64,000 bases of DNA from Candidatus Altimarinota bacterium (lineage in GTDB: Bacteria; Patescibacteriota; Gracilibacteria; UBA4473), in contig JABAZT010000013.1 of the NCBI GenBank assembly GCA_018608565.1, positions 11,112 through 75,111 of the forward strand, read 5' to 3'. The notes under the pieces are model-generated. The model saw nothing but the letters and a program-made list of their open reading frames with translations. It had not been told where the DNA came from and made no database searches. Position numbers and translations under genes: made by a program. Position 1 is the first letter of the stretch; every line of letters begins with the position of its first letter. Below, one piece after another: positions 25,035 to 32,644 of the stretch.

Positions 25035-25769
25035 ATGTGCCTTCTTATTGCCCAATTTTGTAGTGATGCAGAGACTGGAAATCCTTATTTTATACTAGGG
25101 GAAAATCGAGATGCACCTCTGCGGAGTATGCATCATAAAAATCATGTTATAAAAGGCATTGAAGCATTTCCTGATGTGGGAATGGAGCAAACATGGATAG
25201 GGGTAAGTAATACGGCTGTGGCAGCATTGTTAAATAACTATCCAGAAGAGCATCCTCAGAGTAAAACTGGGTCAAGAGGAATAATTGTTCCTCGTTTATT
25301 GAGAATGTCAGAACCGTCATTAGGGATGTTAGAAGAACCTAATATGGATCTAGAAAACATTAATCCATTTAGGGTTTTATTATATTCCATTAAGACACAA
25401 ACTTTAGTGATGCAGGTTTGGGATGGAGAGCAGCTTTCTAAAAAACAAACATTTAGTGAAGGACGAGTTATACTGGCTTCATCTAGTTATGGGGAGGAGA
25501 TAAGAATGGCACGAGAGAAAAAAGCGATAGATCTTCTAGAAGGAGTAGGGAATGTGACTCGAGAGGGTCTGCAAGTATTTTTTTCAACGACGGGGGAAGA
25601 TGGATATCCAACATCTGATAGCCCATGTATGGAAGCTAAAAAGAGTCAATCAGTTGCATCACAGGTTATTACCGTTCAAGAAAGCATAGTTCATATAACT
25701 GGATACGCAGGTCCTCCAAATATTCCAGAAGAGCAACATGCTCATATGGATGAAATTATAAGAGTGTGA
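25035..25769 (+). CDS. NRDE (TANGO2-like) family protein
   Basis: From ATG 25035 the protein begins MC, as is typical of this family, followed by a divergent NRDE motif (LGENRDAPLRS), TWIGVSNTAVAALLNNY and SSSYGEEIRMAREKK. The conserved second-position Cys and fold suggest an Ntn-hydrolase relative; the bacterial role is unknown. The track's TTG at 25020 would hide the MC start. NRDE is changed to NRDA here. The downstream DinB-like gene is a plausible functional partner. Confidence 0.7.
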   Translation: MCLLIAQFCSDAETGNPYFILGENRDAPLRSMHHKNHVIKGIEAFPDVGMEQTWIGVSNTAVAALLNNYPEEHPQSKTGSRGIIVPRLLRMSEPSLGMLEEPNMDLENINPFRVLLYSIKTQTLVMQVWDGEQLSKKQTFSEGRVILASSSYGEEIRMAREKKAIDLLEGVGNVTREGLQVFFSTTGEDGYPTSDSPCMEAKKSQSVASQVITVQESIVHITGYAGPPNIPEEQHAHMDEIIRV

Positions 25770-25834
25770 TTTTAATTACAAGAAAGAGTTGTGAAATATA
25801 TAGATCAGTTTATCAAGACCTTAAAGGAAAACCT

Positions 25835-26413
25835 ATGAAGAAAATAAAAAATCCGAAATTAATCCACGATCAAAAAGAAATCCTCGCGGTTATTGATAAT
25901 AATCTTCATTTTTTAGAGAAATTAGAAAGTGTAGTGCAGCAAATTTCTGAAAGCTGCGAAGAAATTTATGAAGAAGGTCATTATGAAATTGGTTCATTTG
26001 TGCGACATGTGATCGATTTTTATAGGGTATTTATTACATATTTAACTTCAAACGAAGAGGTTTTGGACTATCGGGTGAGGAATATAGTATCAGCAGATCA
26101 AGTGAGAACAAATAAAGCCATTGAAACTAATCCAGGGACGGGGGTTCATGCGATTCAGGAAATAAAAAAAGAATTTGAAAGAATGAAATTTAATATTCCA
26201 GAGGATGTATTGTTCCAAAAAGTAAATGTAACCGCCCAGGGAGATGAAATTATTACTCCAACAACGGTGGTAAGTGAATTATTTGTTCTACCAGATCATC
26301 TTATACATCATTTCGCAACTATGGCGGTAATGGCAGTAATAAAAGGAGAATCGAATCTAGATTTCGGAGGAGCAGATTATAATCCTACAACAAAAAGGGA
26401 GAATAAATATTAG
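25835..26413 (+). CDS. DinB-like four-helix protein
   Basis: ATG 25835 has one of the few clear ribosome sites in the window (AAAGGA, eight bases upstream). The 192-residue protein is helical, with GSFVRHVIDFYRVF, LDYRVRN, and late DHLIHHFATMAVM. These His-bearing positions fit the DinB/YfiT metal-binding bundle, often annotated next to NRDE proteins (recalled context, unchecked). Enzymatic activity is not predictable; some relatives are thiol transferases. The track start (GTG 25766) overlaps the NRDE stop and is less likely. Confidence 0.6.
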   Translation: MKKIKNPKLIHDQKEILAVIDNNLHFLEKLESVVQQISESCEEIYEEGHYEIGSFVRHVIDFYRVFITYLTSNEEVLDYRVRNIVSADQVRTNKAIETNPGTGVHAIQEIKKEFERMKFNIPEDVLFQKVNVTAQGDEIITPTTVVSELFVLPDHLIHHFATMAVMAVIKGESNLDFGGADYNPTTKRENKY

Positions 26414-26979
26414 CTCATCACTCTATCCAAAACGGTATCCAGTACTCCTGTAAACAAAACCGTAGTAATCAAATCAGCTGATAACAATAACACAATATAG
26501 ATTGAATATTTGAGTCTGAAATATCCAGCTAAGTAATTTGGGATATCAAAACTTAAGCCTAATAGATTGATCATAAATATGGCCTTATATCCACTTTCTT
26601 TGAGTTTTGAGAGGATGATGCTTGATTCTGATTTCGTTCGTATGGCTTGGAAAAAACGATGAGAAGCCCCAAATCGTCCAATAAGAAAAGAAACAGTCGC
26701 TGACAGCCACATCCCCACCATGAAAATCCAGATTGTATCCCATACGTCATAGATCACCATCAATCCAAGGAGGAAGTAGACGGGCGGAAATAGAAAAAAT
26801 CCACGAATGATAAATATAATCCAATAGCTAAGCATAAAAATCCATCCAGTATTTTCTATTTGTCTCGCCCATTCCTCGATTGGTAGTTGTTTAGCCAGAA
26901 GCCCGATAACGACTAGGTAGGAGATCAATATGAAAAGAAAATTTCCTTCAGATTTTAGAAATAAGGTAATTTTTTTCAT
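26410..26979 (-). CDS. VTT/TVP38-like (DedA-related) membrane protein
   Basis: This 189-residue protein has five or six membrane helices. The central part (FFLFPPVYFLLGLMVIYDVW, then FLIGRFGASHRFF) resembles the VTT/SNARE-associated domain of TVP38/TMEM64 and DedA proteins. These are implicated in lipid scrambling or polyprenyl-phosphate recycling. It is the last gene of a tight minus-strand operon (ATP-grasp, GT2, this gene; 5- and 3-base gaps), fitting a lipid-carrier role in glycan export. Confidence 0.7.
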   Translation of the reverse strand: MKKITLFLKSEGNFLFILISYLVVIGLLAKQLPIEEWARQIENTGWIFMLSYWIIFIIRGFFLFPPVYFLLGLMVIYDVWDTIWIFMVGMWLSATVSFLIGRFGASHRFFQAIRTKSESSIILSKLKESGYKAIFMINLLGLSFDIPNYLAGYFRLKYSIYIVLLLSADLITTVLFTGVLDTVLDRVMS

Positions 26980-26982
26980 AGA

Positions 26983-27663
26983 TTAGTTGAGACGTAATTT
27001 TCTAAGCTGATGTATCTGTTTTGCAATACCCCAAAATCCAAGAAATCGTATGATTTCGATCGCCATAGTAAAGTCCTTCCAAGAACCAGAAATCCAGTTC
27101 ATTTTCTCTGATTTTCGAGTGTGAGAGACATTGTTCATACGGATTATTTTGATTGTATCAGTTCGGTTGATAGCTTGTTTATTGAGATAGGATTCAAGCC
27201 CAAAGCCTGAAAGTCTTCGAAGTTCGGGGGAGTCATTCAGATATGATTTGGGGAAAACTCTTTCGCCTGAAACAAAATCTATGCCTAGGAGTTTAAAGAT
27301 CGTAAACGAATTTTTTCTCAGACTTATGGTCATGGCAGCTTGATCGTGTATTAGTGGTTCGGCTAATGCTTCAATATTTGAAAGATGAAGATTGATTAAA
27401 TCTGCATCGATAAGCATTATTAAGTCATGTGAAGCAACTTTTACAGCTTTTAGTATGGATTGTGTTTTTCTCAGATTTTTGGGGTTCTCAATAAGTGTAA
27501 TAGAGGCGAATTCCTTTACAATTTCAGCGGTCCTATCGGTAGAACCATCATCGACGACTATCAATTCTTGAATATATGGACTCTGAACCAGAATTTCTAA
27601 GACAGCTCCAATTCGTTTTTGTTCATTATAAGCAGGAACAATACAGGTGATTTTTTTATTCAT
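26983..27663 (-). CDS. Family 2 glycosyltransferase
   Basis: This 226-residue GT-A enzyme has TCIVPAYNEQKRIGAVL, the nucleotide-binding LIVVDDGSTDRTAEIV, and the metal-binding MLIDADL (DxD). It resembles dolichyl- or polyprenyl-phosphate sugar transferases in size, but has no C-terminal membrane helix. It is probably involved in envelope glycan or glycolipid synthesis with its operon neighbours. Confidence 0.85.
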   Translation of the reverse strand: MNKKITCIVPAYNEQKRIGAVLEILVQSPYIQELIVVDDGSTDRTAEIVKEFASITLIENPKNLRKTQSILKAVKVASHDLIMLIDADLINLHLSNIEALAEPLIHDQAAMTISLRKNSFTIFKLLGIDFVSGERVFPKSYLNDSPELRRLSGFGLESYLNKQAINRTDTIKIIRMNNVSHTRKSEKMNWISGSWKDFTMAIEIIRFLGFWGIAKQIHQLRKLRLN

Positions 27664-27668
27664 GATAT

Positions 27669-28709
27669 TTAAATTTTCTCGGCTTTAGTTTGATGTTTTT
27701 TCATGTCATAAAAAACCTTATTATTCATCTTAATTATCTGGAGAAGAGAGGGATTATCCATCTTTTGTTTTCTGTGTTCTTGAGCGATAGTTGACCATCG
27801 TAGAGCATAGTCCCACTGGATTTTCATCGCCTTCCAAAACCCATATTTTGGATCATACATATGCGTCGGGCGAGACTCGACTCCATTGGCCTCTATCACC
27901 CCCAATTCTCCTCGAAGAAACTGTTCGACCGATTCGGATTTAATATCGAGTCTTCCAAAGTTATATCCAGGAGCCCTGCATAGTAGTTTAGTTAGTTTAT
28001 CTTCTAGTGCTTGTGTTTTGATATGAGTTTCATCCGTAAATACACATCCCATAGTATGTGATCCAAGTGACGAAATTTCCTGAGATTTTTGAGGAGCGAG
28101 AACTTCGTTTTTATTTTTAAGCTCAGGGAGAAATGATTCCCATTCGGAGGTATATCGAGGGTGTTTTCGTGCAAGTTCTATAACCGTAGATATTCCATCC
28201 CCAGAAACAGTAGGAAAATGTTTTTGGTTAATTCCAGAGATGATGCCTTTCCCTTTGTGTCGCTCCCAGAAAACTCCGTGTTCTATATTTCCAGGTAAAA
28301 ATTTTTGTGCGAGGTAGTCATAGTTCAGGAGCTTTAAAGCTTTGGGGATATCATCAGTCGTTTGGATCTTTATGATCGCGAATCCCACCATGCCTTTATC
28401 TGGTTTCAGAATTACCGGAGATCCAAAGTCTTGGAGTGCCTTCTTGAGAATTTTTATTTTTTCAGAGTCATGTAGTTCTGCATCAATGAGGAAGGTGTCA
28501 GGGAAAATCTCTTTTCCAATAGATTCTTGAATTTTAAATTTACTCGCAAAATGCATCCCGCCATAGGGAATTTGGTAATTTGGTTTGAGGAGTGTTTTGA
28601 TCCAAATTCGGCGAATAAGGCACCAAAAACCCAAAAATAAATGATAGATAACCAGAGCGATCCAGTCGGGCCAAAATTCAAAAGGTCTGAAGATCCAAGG
28701 CTTTTTCAT
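27669..28709 (-). CDS. Membrane-associated ATP-grasp ligase
   Basis: An N-terminal hydrophobic segment (WIALVIYHLFLGFWCLI) precedes an ATP-grasp fold. VILKPDKGMVGFAIIKI is the lysine strand, and a late IEANGVESRPTHMYDP supplies the metal-binding Glu/Asn. The family joins a carboxylate to an amine through an acyl phosphate (D-Ala-D-Ala ligase-like). With a GT2 and a VTT protein in the operon, it may add an amino acid to a surface glycan or lipid; this is inference. Confidence 0.75.
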   Translation of the reverse strand: MKKPWIFRPFEFWPDWIALVIYHLFLGFWCLIRRIWIKTLLKPNYQIPYGGMHFASKFKIQESIGKEIFPDTFLIDAELHDSEKIKILKKALQDFGSPVILKPDKGMVGFAIIKIQTTDDIPKALKLLNYDYLAQKFLPGNIEHGVFWERHKGKGIISGINQKHFPTVSGDGISTVIELARKHPRYTSEWESFLPELKNKNEVLAPQKSQEISSLGSHTMGCVFTDETHIKTQALEDKLTKLLCRAPGYNFGRLDIKSESVEQFLRGELGVIEANGVESRPTHMYDPKYGFWKAMKIQWDYALRWSTIAQEHRKQKMDNPSLLQIIKMNNKVFYDMKKHQTKAEKI

Positions 28710-28806
28710 CTTGAAGATTCTAAGTTGTTGGGAGAAAAAGAACAGAGGTCTTTGTGTGATGGATTACGGTTTGATCGAAGAAGGAAATCCAATACGATCC
28801 TCTCAC

Positions 28807-29865
28807 ATGAGAATAGTCATCATTACCGATGCATGGGAACCTCAGACCAATGGGGTCGTAACCACGCTCAAGCATCTTGAAACACAATTGTCCAAGGAGC
28901 ACGAAGTACTGATTATTCATCCAGGATTATTTAAAAATGTGCCGCTCTGGCCTTATTATCCAGAGATAAAGATGACCTATGATATTTTTAAGGTAGAAAA
29001 AGCAATAAAGCAGTTTAAGCCAGAAAGTATTCATATAGCGACCGAAGGGCCATTGGGGGTGATGTCACGAAATTTTTGTTTGAGAAAAAAATGGTCATTT
29101 ACGACCAGTTTTCATACTAAGTTTCCTGAATACATACGAAAACGAGTCCCAATTCCCGTTACATTTTCATACGAATGGTTTCGTCGATTTCATGCAGCCG
29201 CAGATCTAACGCTGGTGACCACAGAGTCTATGAAAAAAGAACTAAAAGATAGAAAATTTAAAAATCTAATTACTTGGACTCGGGGGATTGATCGAGAAAT
29301 ATTTCATGCAGGTCAAAAGATTGATAAGTACTTTCCAACCTCGAATAAGAAAATAAAAAATCTCCTCTATGTAGGACGAGTAGCAGAAGAAAAAAATATA
29401 AAGGAGTTTTGTGAGCTGAGTCGGATGAAGCAGTATCAGTGTTGGGTCGTAGGGGATGGTCCTCAGCGTCAAAAACTGGAAGAGGAATATGCAGGGAAAG
29501 TACACTTCCTCGGATATAAATACGGAGAAGTATTGGCTCATCACTATGCTTCTGCAGACATATGTGTATTTCCAAGTTTGACTGATACCTTTGGGATTAC
29601 AATTATTGAGTCAATGGCGTGTGGGACTCCGGTGGCTGGGTTTCCAGTTTCTGGTCCAAAAGATTTGATTATAGAGGGAGTAAGTGGATCCATCAATGAG
29701 GATCTAAAAATAGCCGTCAAAAATTGTCTTGAGATTGATAGGGGGCGTGTGCCAGATTACACGATTTACTATACCTGGGAAAAATGTGCGTCTATATTTG
29801 AAGAACATTTAGTCCCTCTTAAATCTCGAAAAATAGTCGAGAAAGAAATCCTTAAAATTGATTAA
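28807..29865 (+). CDS. GT4 glycosyltransferase (mannosyl/sulfoquinovosyl type)
   Basis: ATG 28807 (MRIVIITDAWEPQTNGVVTT) is the natural start; a TACGAT box lies eight bases upstream. The 352-residue GT-B enzyme shows IATEGPLGVMSRNFC and TTSFHTKFPEYI, typical of GDP-mannose-dependent alpha-mannosyltransferases and SQD2-like glycolipid enzymes. The C-terminal donor site is FPSLTDTFGITIIESMACGTPV, with the EX7E-type motif. It likely glycosylates a membrane lipid. It is divergent from the ATP-grasp operon and two bases before the UDP-sugar dehydrogenase-like gene. Confidence 0.88.
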   Translation: MRIVIITDAWEPQTNGVVTTLKHLETQLSKEHEVLIIHPGLFKNVPLWPYYPEIKMTYDIFKVEKAIKQFKPESIHIATEGPLGVMSRNFCLRKKWSFTTSFHTKFPEYIRKRVPIPVTFSYEWFRRFHAAADLTLVTTESMKKELKDRKFKNLITWTRGIDREIFHAGQKIDKYFPTSNKKIKNLLYVGRVAEEKNIKEFCELSRMKQYQCWVVGDGPQRQKLEEEYAGKVHFLGYKYGEVLAHHYASADICVFPSLTDTFGITIIESMACGTPVAGFPVSGPKDLIIEGVSGSINEDLKIAVKNCLEIDRGRVPDYTIYYTWEKCASIFEEHLVPLKSRKIVEKEILKID

Positions 29866-29867
29866 GT

Positions 29868-30671
29868 ATGAAGCTTGGAATTATCGGTCATGGGTTTGTG
29901 GGAAAGGCGGTTGATAATGGATTTAATCGAGAGGTTGAAAAATATATTGTCGATCCAAAATACGGAGATAAGACGATTGAAAGTGTTATTGCAGCTGGAG
30001 TAAAAACGGTATTTGTATGTGTTCCTACGCCTATGAGTGAAGGAGGAGAGATCGATATTTCTATTGTAAGTTCGGTGCTTGAGCTATTGGATCAGCTCGG
30101 AGACCAAGACAAAAAAATTCTTACCATCCTCAAGAGCACGGTGACACCACAGCATGTGAAAAATTTTGAAACAACGTATTCAAATTTAGATATGGTCTAC
30201 AATCCTGAGTTTTTGACGGAAAAAAATTATCTAGAAGATTTTATAAAGCCGACGATGCATGTATTGGGAGGAAAAGAAGAATTCACGAAGTTAGTTGAAA
30301 AACTTTATCTCGAACATAGTCAGTGTCACGAATGTCCAGTGTTTCATATGGATGGAGTGACGGCTAGTTTTATCAAGTATACCATGAATACCTTTTTAGC
30401 AATGAAGGTCATCTATTTCAATCAGATGTATGATGTATTCAAAGCCATGAATTCAGAAACTTCCTGGGAGACGTTTATATCTATTGTTGGAGAAGATCCA
30501 CGAATGGGGAATACGCACATGATGGTTCCGGGGAATGATGGGAGAAGAGGGTTTGGAGGGAGTTGTTTCCCTAAGGATACAGAGGCTTTGATTGCTTTTG
30601 CAAAAGAACAGGGGGCTGATTTTACACTATTAGAGGAGGTGATGAAGGTGAATAGTAAGGTGAGAGGGTGA
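29868..30671 (+). CDS. Short UDP-glucose/GDP-mannose dehydrogenase-like protein
   Basis: At 267 residues it has the NAD-binding domain (KLGIIGHGFVGKAVDNGF), VFVCVPTPM, and the central block ending in GFGGSCFPKDT, which contains the catalytic Cys. The C-terminal UDP-binding domain of full-length enzymes (usually over 400 residues) is absent. By family it would oxidise a nucleotide sugar to a uronate for surface polymers. Whether the short form dimerises differently is unknown. The stop is UGA at a natural end (NSKVRG). Confidence 0.8.
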   Translation: MKLGIIGHGFVGKAVDNGFNREVEKYIVDPKYGDKTIESVIAAGVKTVFVCVPTPMSEGGEIDISIVSSVLELLDQLGDQDKKILTILKSTVTPQHVKNFETTYSNLDMVYNPEFLTEKNYLEDFIKPTMHVLGGKEEFTKLVEKLYLEHSQCHECPVFHMDGVTASFIKYTMNTFLAMKVIYFNQMYDVFKAMNSETSWETFISIVGEDPRMGNTHMMVPGNDGRRGFGGSCFPKDTEALIAFAKEQGADFTLLEEVMKVNSKVRG

Positions 30672-30685
30672 TTAATTTGGTAAAT

Positions 30686-30713
30686 AAAAAAGAGCCTGAC
30701 AAGGCTCTTTTTT
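30686..30713. terminator. Bidirectional terminator
   Basis: Six A, a perfect GAGCCT / AGGCTC stem with a GACA loop, and six T. It separates the convergent genes ending at 30671 and 30739 and can serve both. Confidence 0.9.
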
Positions 30714-30738
30714 ATTACTTAAAAATTGAACAATTATT

Positions 30739-32064
30739 TTACTCAAAGAAGCTTGCAATAGCTTCAAATGAAAGTCCTGATTTGGTTTCTGTATAGACTC
30801 CATTTCGAAAATAAACTCCAGTCGTTTGTCTGGTAACTTTATATTTTTTTCGAAGATCAGTGGCACTATCATAGTCAACTTCTAGAACCACCGCTCCTGC
30901 AGGGAGTAGGTTGAGATCAGCATTGAGTTTGGCATCGAGGGCACGACAGTTTGGACACCATGAGGCACCGAAGTTCAGTATGAAGTCCTGGTTTGTCGCT
31001 ACAAGCTCATCGAAACGAGATTTAGAGTATGATTGATAGAGAGGATTTGTTCCTTCGTTTTCAGATTCTTCATGAAGTGGAGATTCAAAACTTCCCTCTA
31101 CTACATGATCAGCCGGAGCAGGATCTCCATCATCCGGTTCAATTGTCAGAACATATTCAGTGTGATCGGTCAGATCTTTGTCAGAGATATATATATTTAC
31201 AAATCTTCCATCTTTCCATTCCGCTTTTCCCGTACTGATAACACTGGTGATGAGTCCTTTTCGAACAATCCATCCTTCATAAAAATAATTATTTCCAGGA
31301 CTGATGAGATTTGAAAATTCTGCTACAAGTTCATACTTTCCGTTATTGTATCGAGCTTTGGCAGTCCCAGTCGCTTTATAGCCTTCGACTGGCGATAGAT
31401 CAGCTTCTAATTCAAATTTACCAGTAGGAATTTTAACCATCAGATCAGTAGATATAGTGGCAGATACATCCGCTTTAAAGAAAAAATCTTTGTTACGGGC
31501 TGGTTTATTTTTCTTCTTAGCTTTGAGTCTGTAGATAATTTCAGCCATGATTCCTCGGTCAACGAGTTGTTCTACTGCGTCTACTTCTTCAGGAAGGGCT
31601 CCTTCTGTAGCTAGATCTTCTATATAGGGACGATACCATGGTTCTCCGGTTTGGGTACCTTTTCGGTAGGCAGAGATTATTTTTGCGGCTTCTGCGACAT
31701 TGATATTATCTCCAGGACGAAAAGTTCCATCTGGATATCCCTTGATCAGGCCTTCTTGTGCGGCCACACATATGTAGGAGGAAAACCATGCATTTGCAGG
31801 AACATCAGAAAATGAAATACTTGATACCGCACAGCTATCAGCAAAAGAAGCACCAAAATAGGTTTCAACAACAATCTTGGTAAAAGCCGCTCTAGAAATA
31901 GTTTTATCAGGAGCGAAAGTTCCATCAGGATTACCAGCTACAATATTATTTGTCTCAAGATAGGTGATTGCTTCTGCATGAGGATGGCTGGATGGAACAT
32001 CGGGAAATGCAGCGAAGCTTGGAGTCGCAATGGCGAGCATAAAGAGTGAAAGTAGAAATTTCAT
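30739..32064 (-). CDS. SLH-domain surface protein with C-terminal thioredoxin domain
   Basis: This 441-residue protein has a signal peptide (1-19) and two clear SLH repeats (FPDVPSSHPHAEAITYLETN... and FSDVPANAWFSSYI...GLIKGYPDGTFRPG), plus a partial third. A beta-rich domain (about 195-330; FYEGWIVRKGLITSVIST, IEPDDGDPAPADH) resembles anti-sigma-K/CHRD-type domains. A thioredoxin fold with ASWCPNC (Cys 370 and 373) ends the protein. SLH repeats anchor proteins to the cell wall; the redox motif suggests disulfide or peroxide chemistry at the surface. The usual cis-Pro is replaced (TRQTTGVYF). Confidence 0.85.
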   Translation of the reverse strand: MKFLLSLFMLAIATPSFAAFPDVPSSHPHAEAITYLETNNIVAGNPDGTFAPDKTISRAAFTKIVVETYFGASFADSCAVSSISFSDVPANAWFSSYICVAAQEGLIKGYPDGTFRPGDNINVAEAAKIISAYRKGTQTGEPWYRPYIEDLATEGALPEEVDAVEQLVDRGIMAEIIYRLKAKKKNKPARNKDFFFKADVSATISTDLMVKIPTGKFELEADLSPVEGYKATGTAKARYNNGKYELVAEFSNLISPGNNYFYEGWIVRKGLITSVISTGKAEWKDGRFVNIYISDKDLTDHTEYVLTIEPDDGDPAPADHVVEGSFESPLHEESENEGTNPLYQSYSKSRFDELVATNQDFILNFGASWCPNCRALDAKLNADLNLLPAGAVVLEVDYDSATDLRKKYKVTRQTTGVYFRNGVYTETKSGLSFEAIASFFE

Positions 32065-32179
32065 AGATCTAAAAAGTTAGAAAGTAAAAAGAGTATAAAG
32101 ACTTAAACCCAGGAGAGCCAGCAAGAGATAGTAGTATGTGTTACAGAGAGGCTTGATGTACTGGGGTATATATGAAACA

Positions 32180-32590
32180 ATGAATAAGATGAAACATCTT
32201 CCTTTTCACATTGCCCGTATTCTTGCCGCCGCGCTTCTGCTTATGACACTTCGTCACAAACTCGGAGGAACTGACGAATCCGTACAGCTCTTCACACAGC
32301 TCGGCTCAGAGACATGGAGTCGAATTGCTACATTTGGAGGAGAGCCGACAGGAAGATATGTTGTCGGAATATTAGAACTGATTGCGGGGATATTGCTTCT
32401 CGTGCCTCGTGCCGCTTGGTTTGGCGGATTGATGGGGATGGGGCTTATGGTTGGAGCTTTTATCTTTCACGCTTTTATCCTTGGATTTGATGCTCTATTT
32501 GTCATGGCACTTATCGTACTCTTTGCTTCCGCCTACGTCGCATGGCATGAGCGGAAAAAAATAATGAACTTCGTAGTAGAAATTGTTTAA
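32180..32590 (+). CDS. DoxX-like membrane protein
   Basis: From ATG 32180 (MNKMKHLPFHIARILAAALL) the 136-residue protein has four membrane helices. The DoxX pattern is present: GRYVVGILELIAGILLLVPRAAWFGG. Relatives take part in redox or membrane stress functions, but the activity is not established. The track extension is read from the promoter region. Confidence 0.7.
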   Translation: MNKMKHLPFHIARILAAALLLMTLRHKLGGTDESVQLFTQLGSETWSRIATFGGEPTGRYVVGILELIAGILLLVPRAAWFGGLMGMGLMVGAFIFHAFILGFDALFVMALIVLFASAYVAWHERKKIMNFVVEIV

Positions 32591-32644
32591 AAATTCATTC
32601 GCCTGCCACCAGCTATTTATTCTCACATTCTCTAACGCTTCCCT

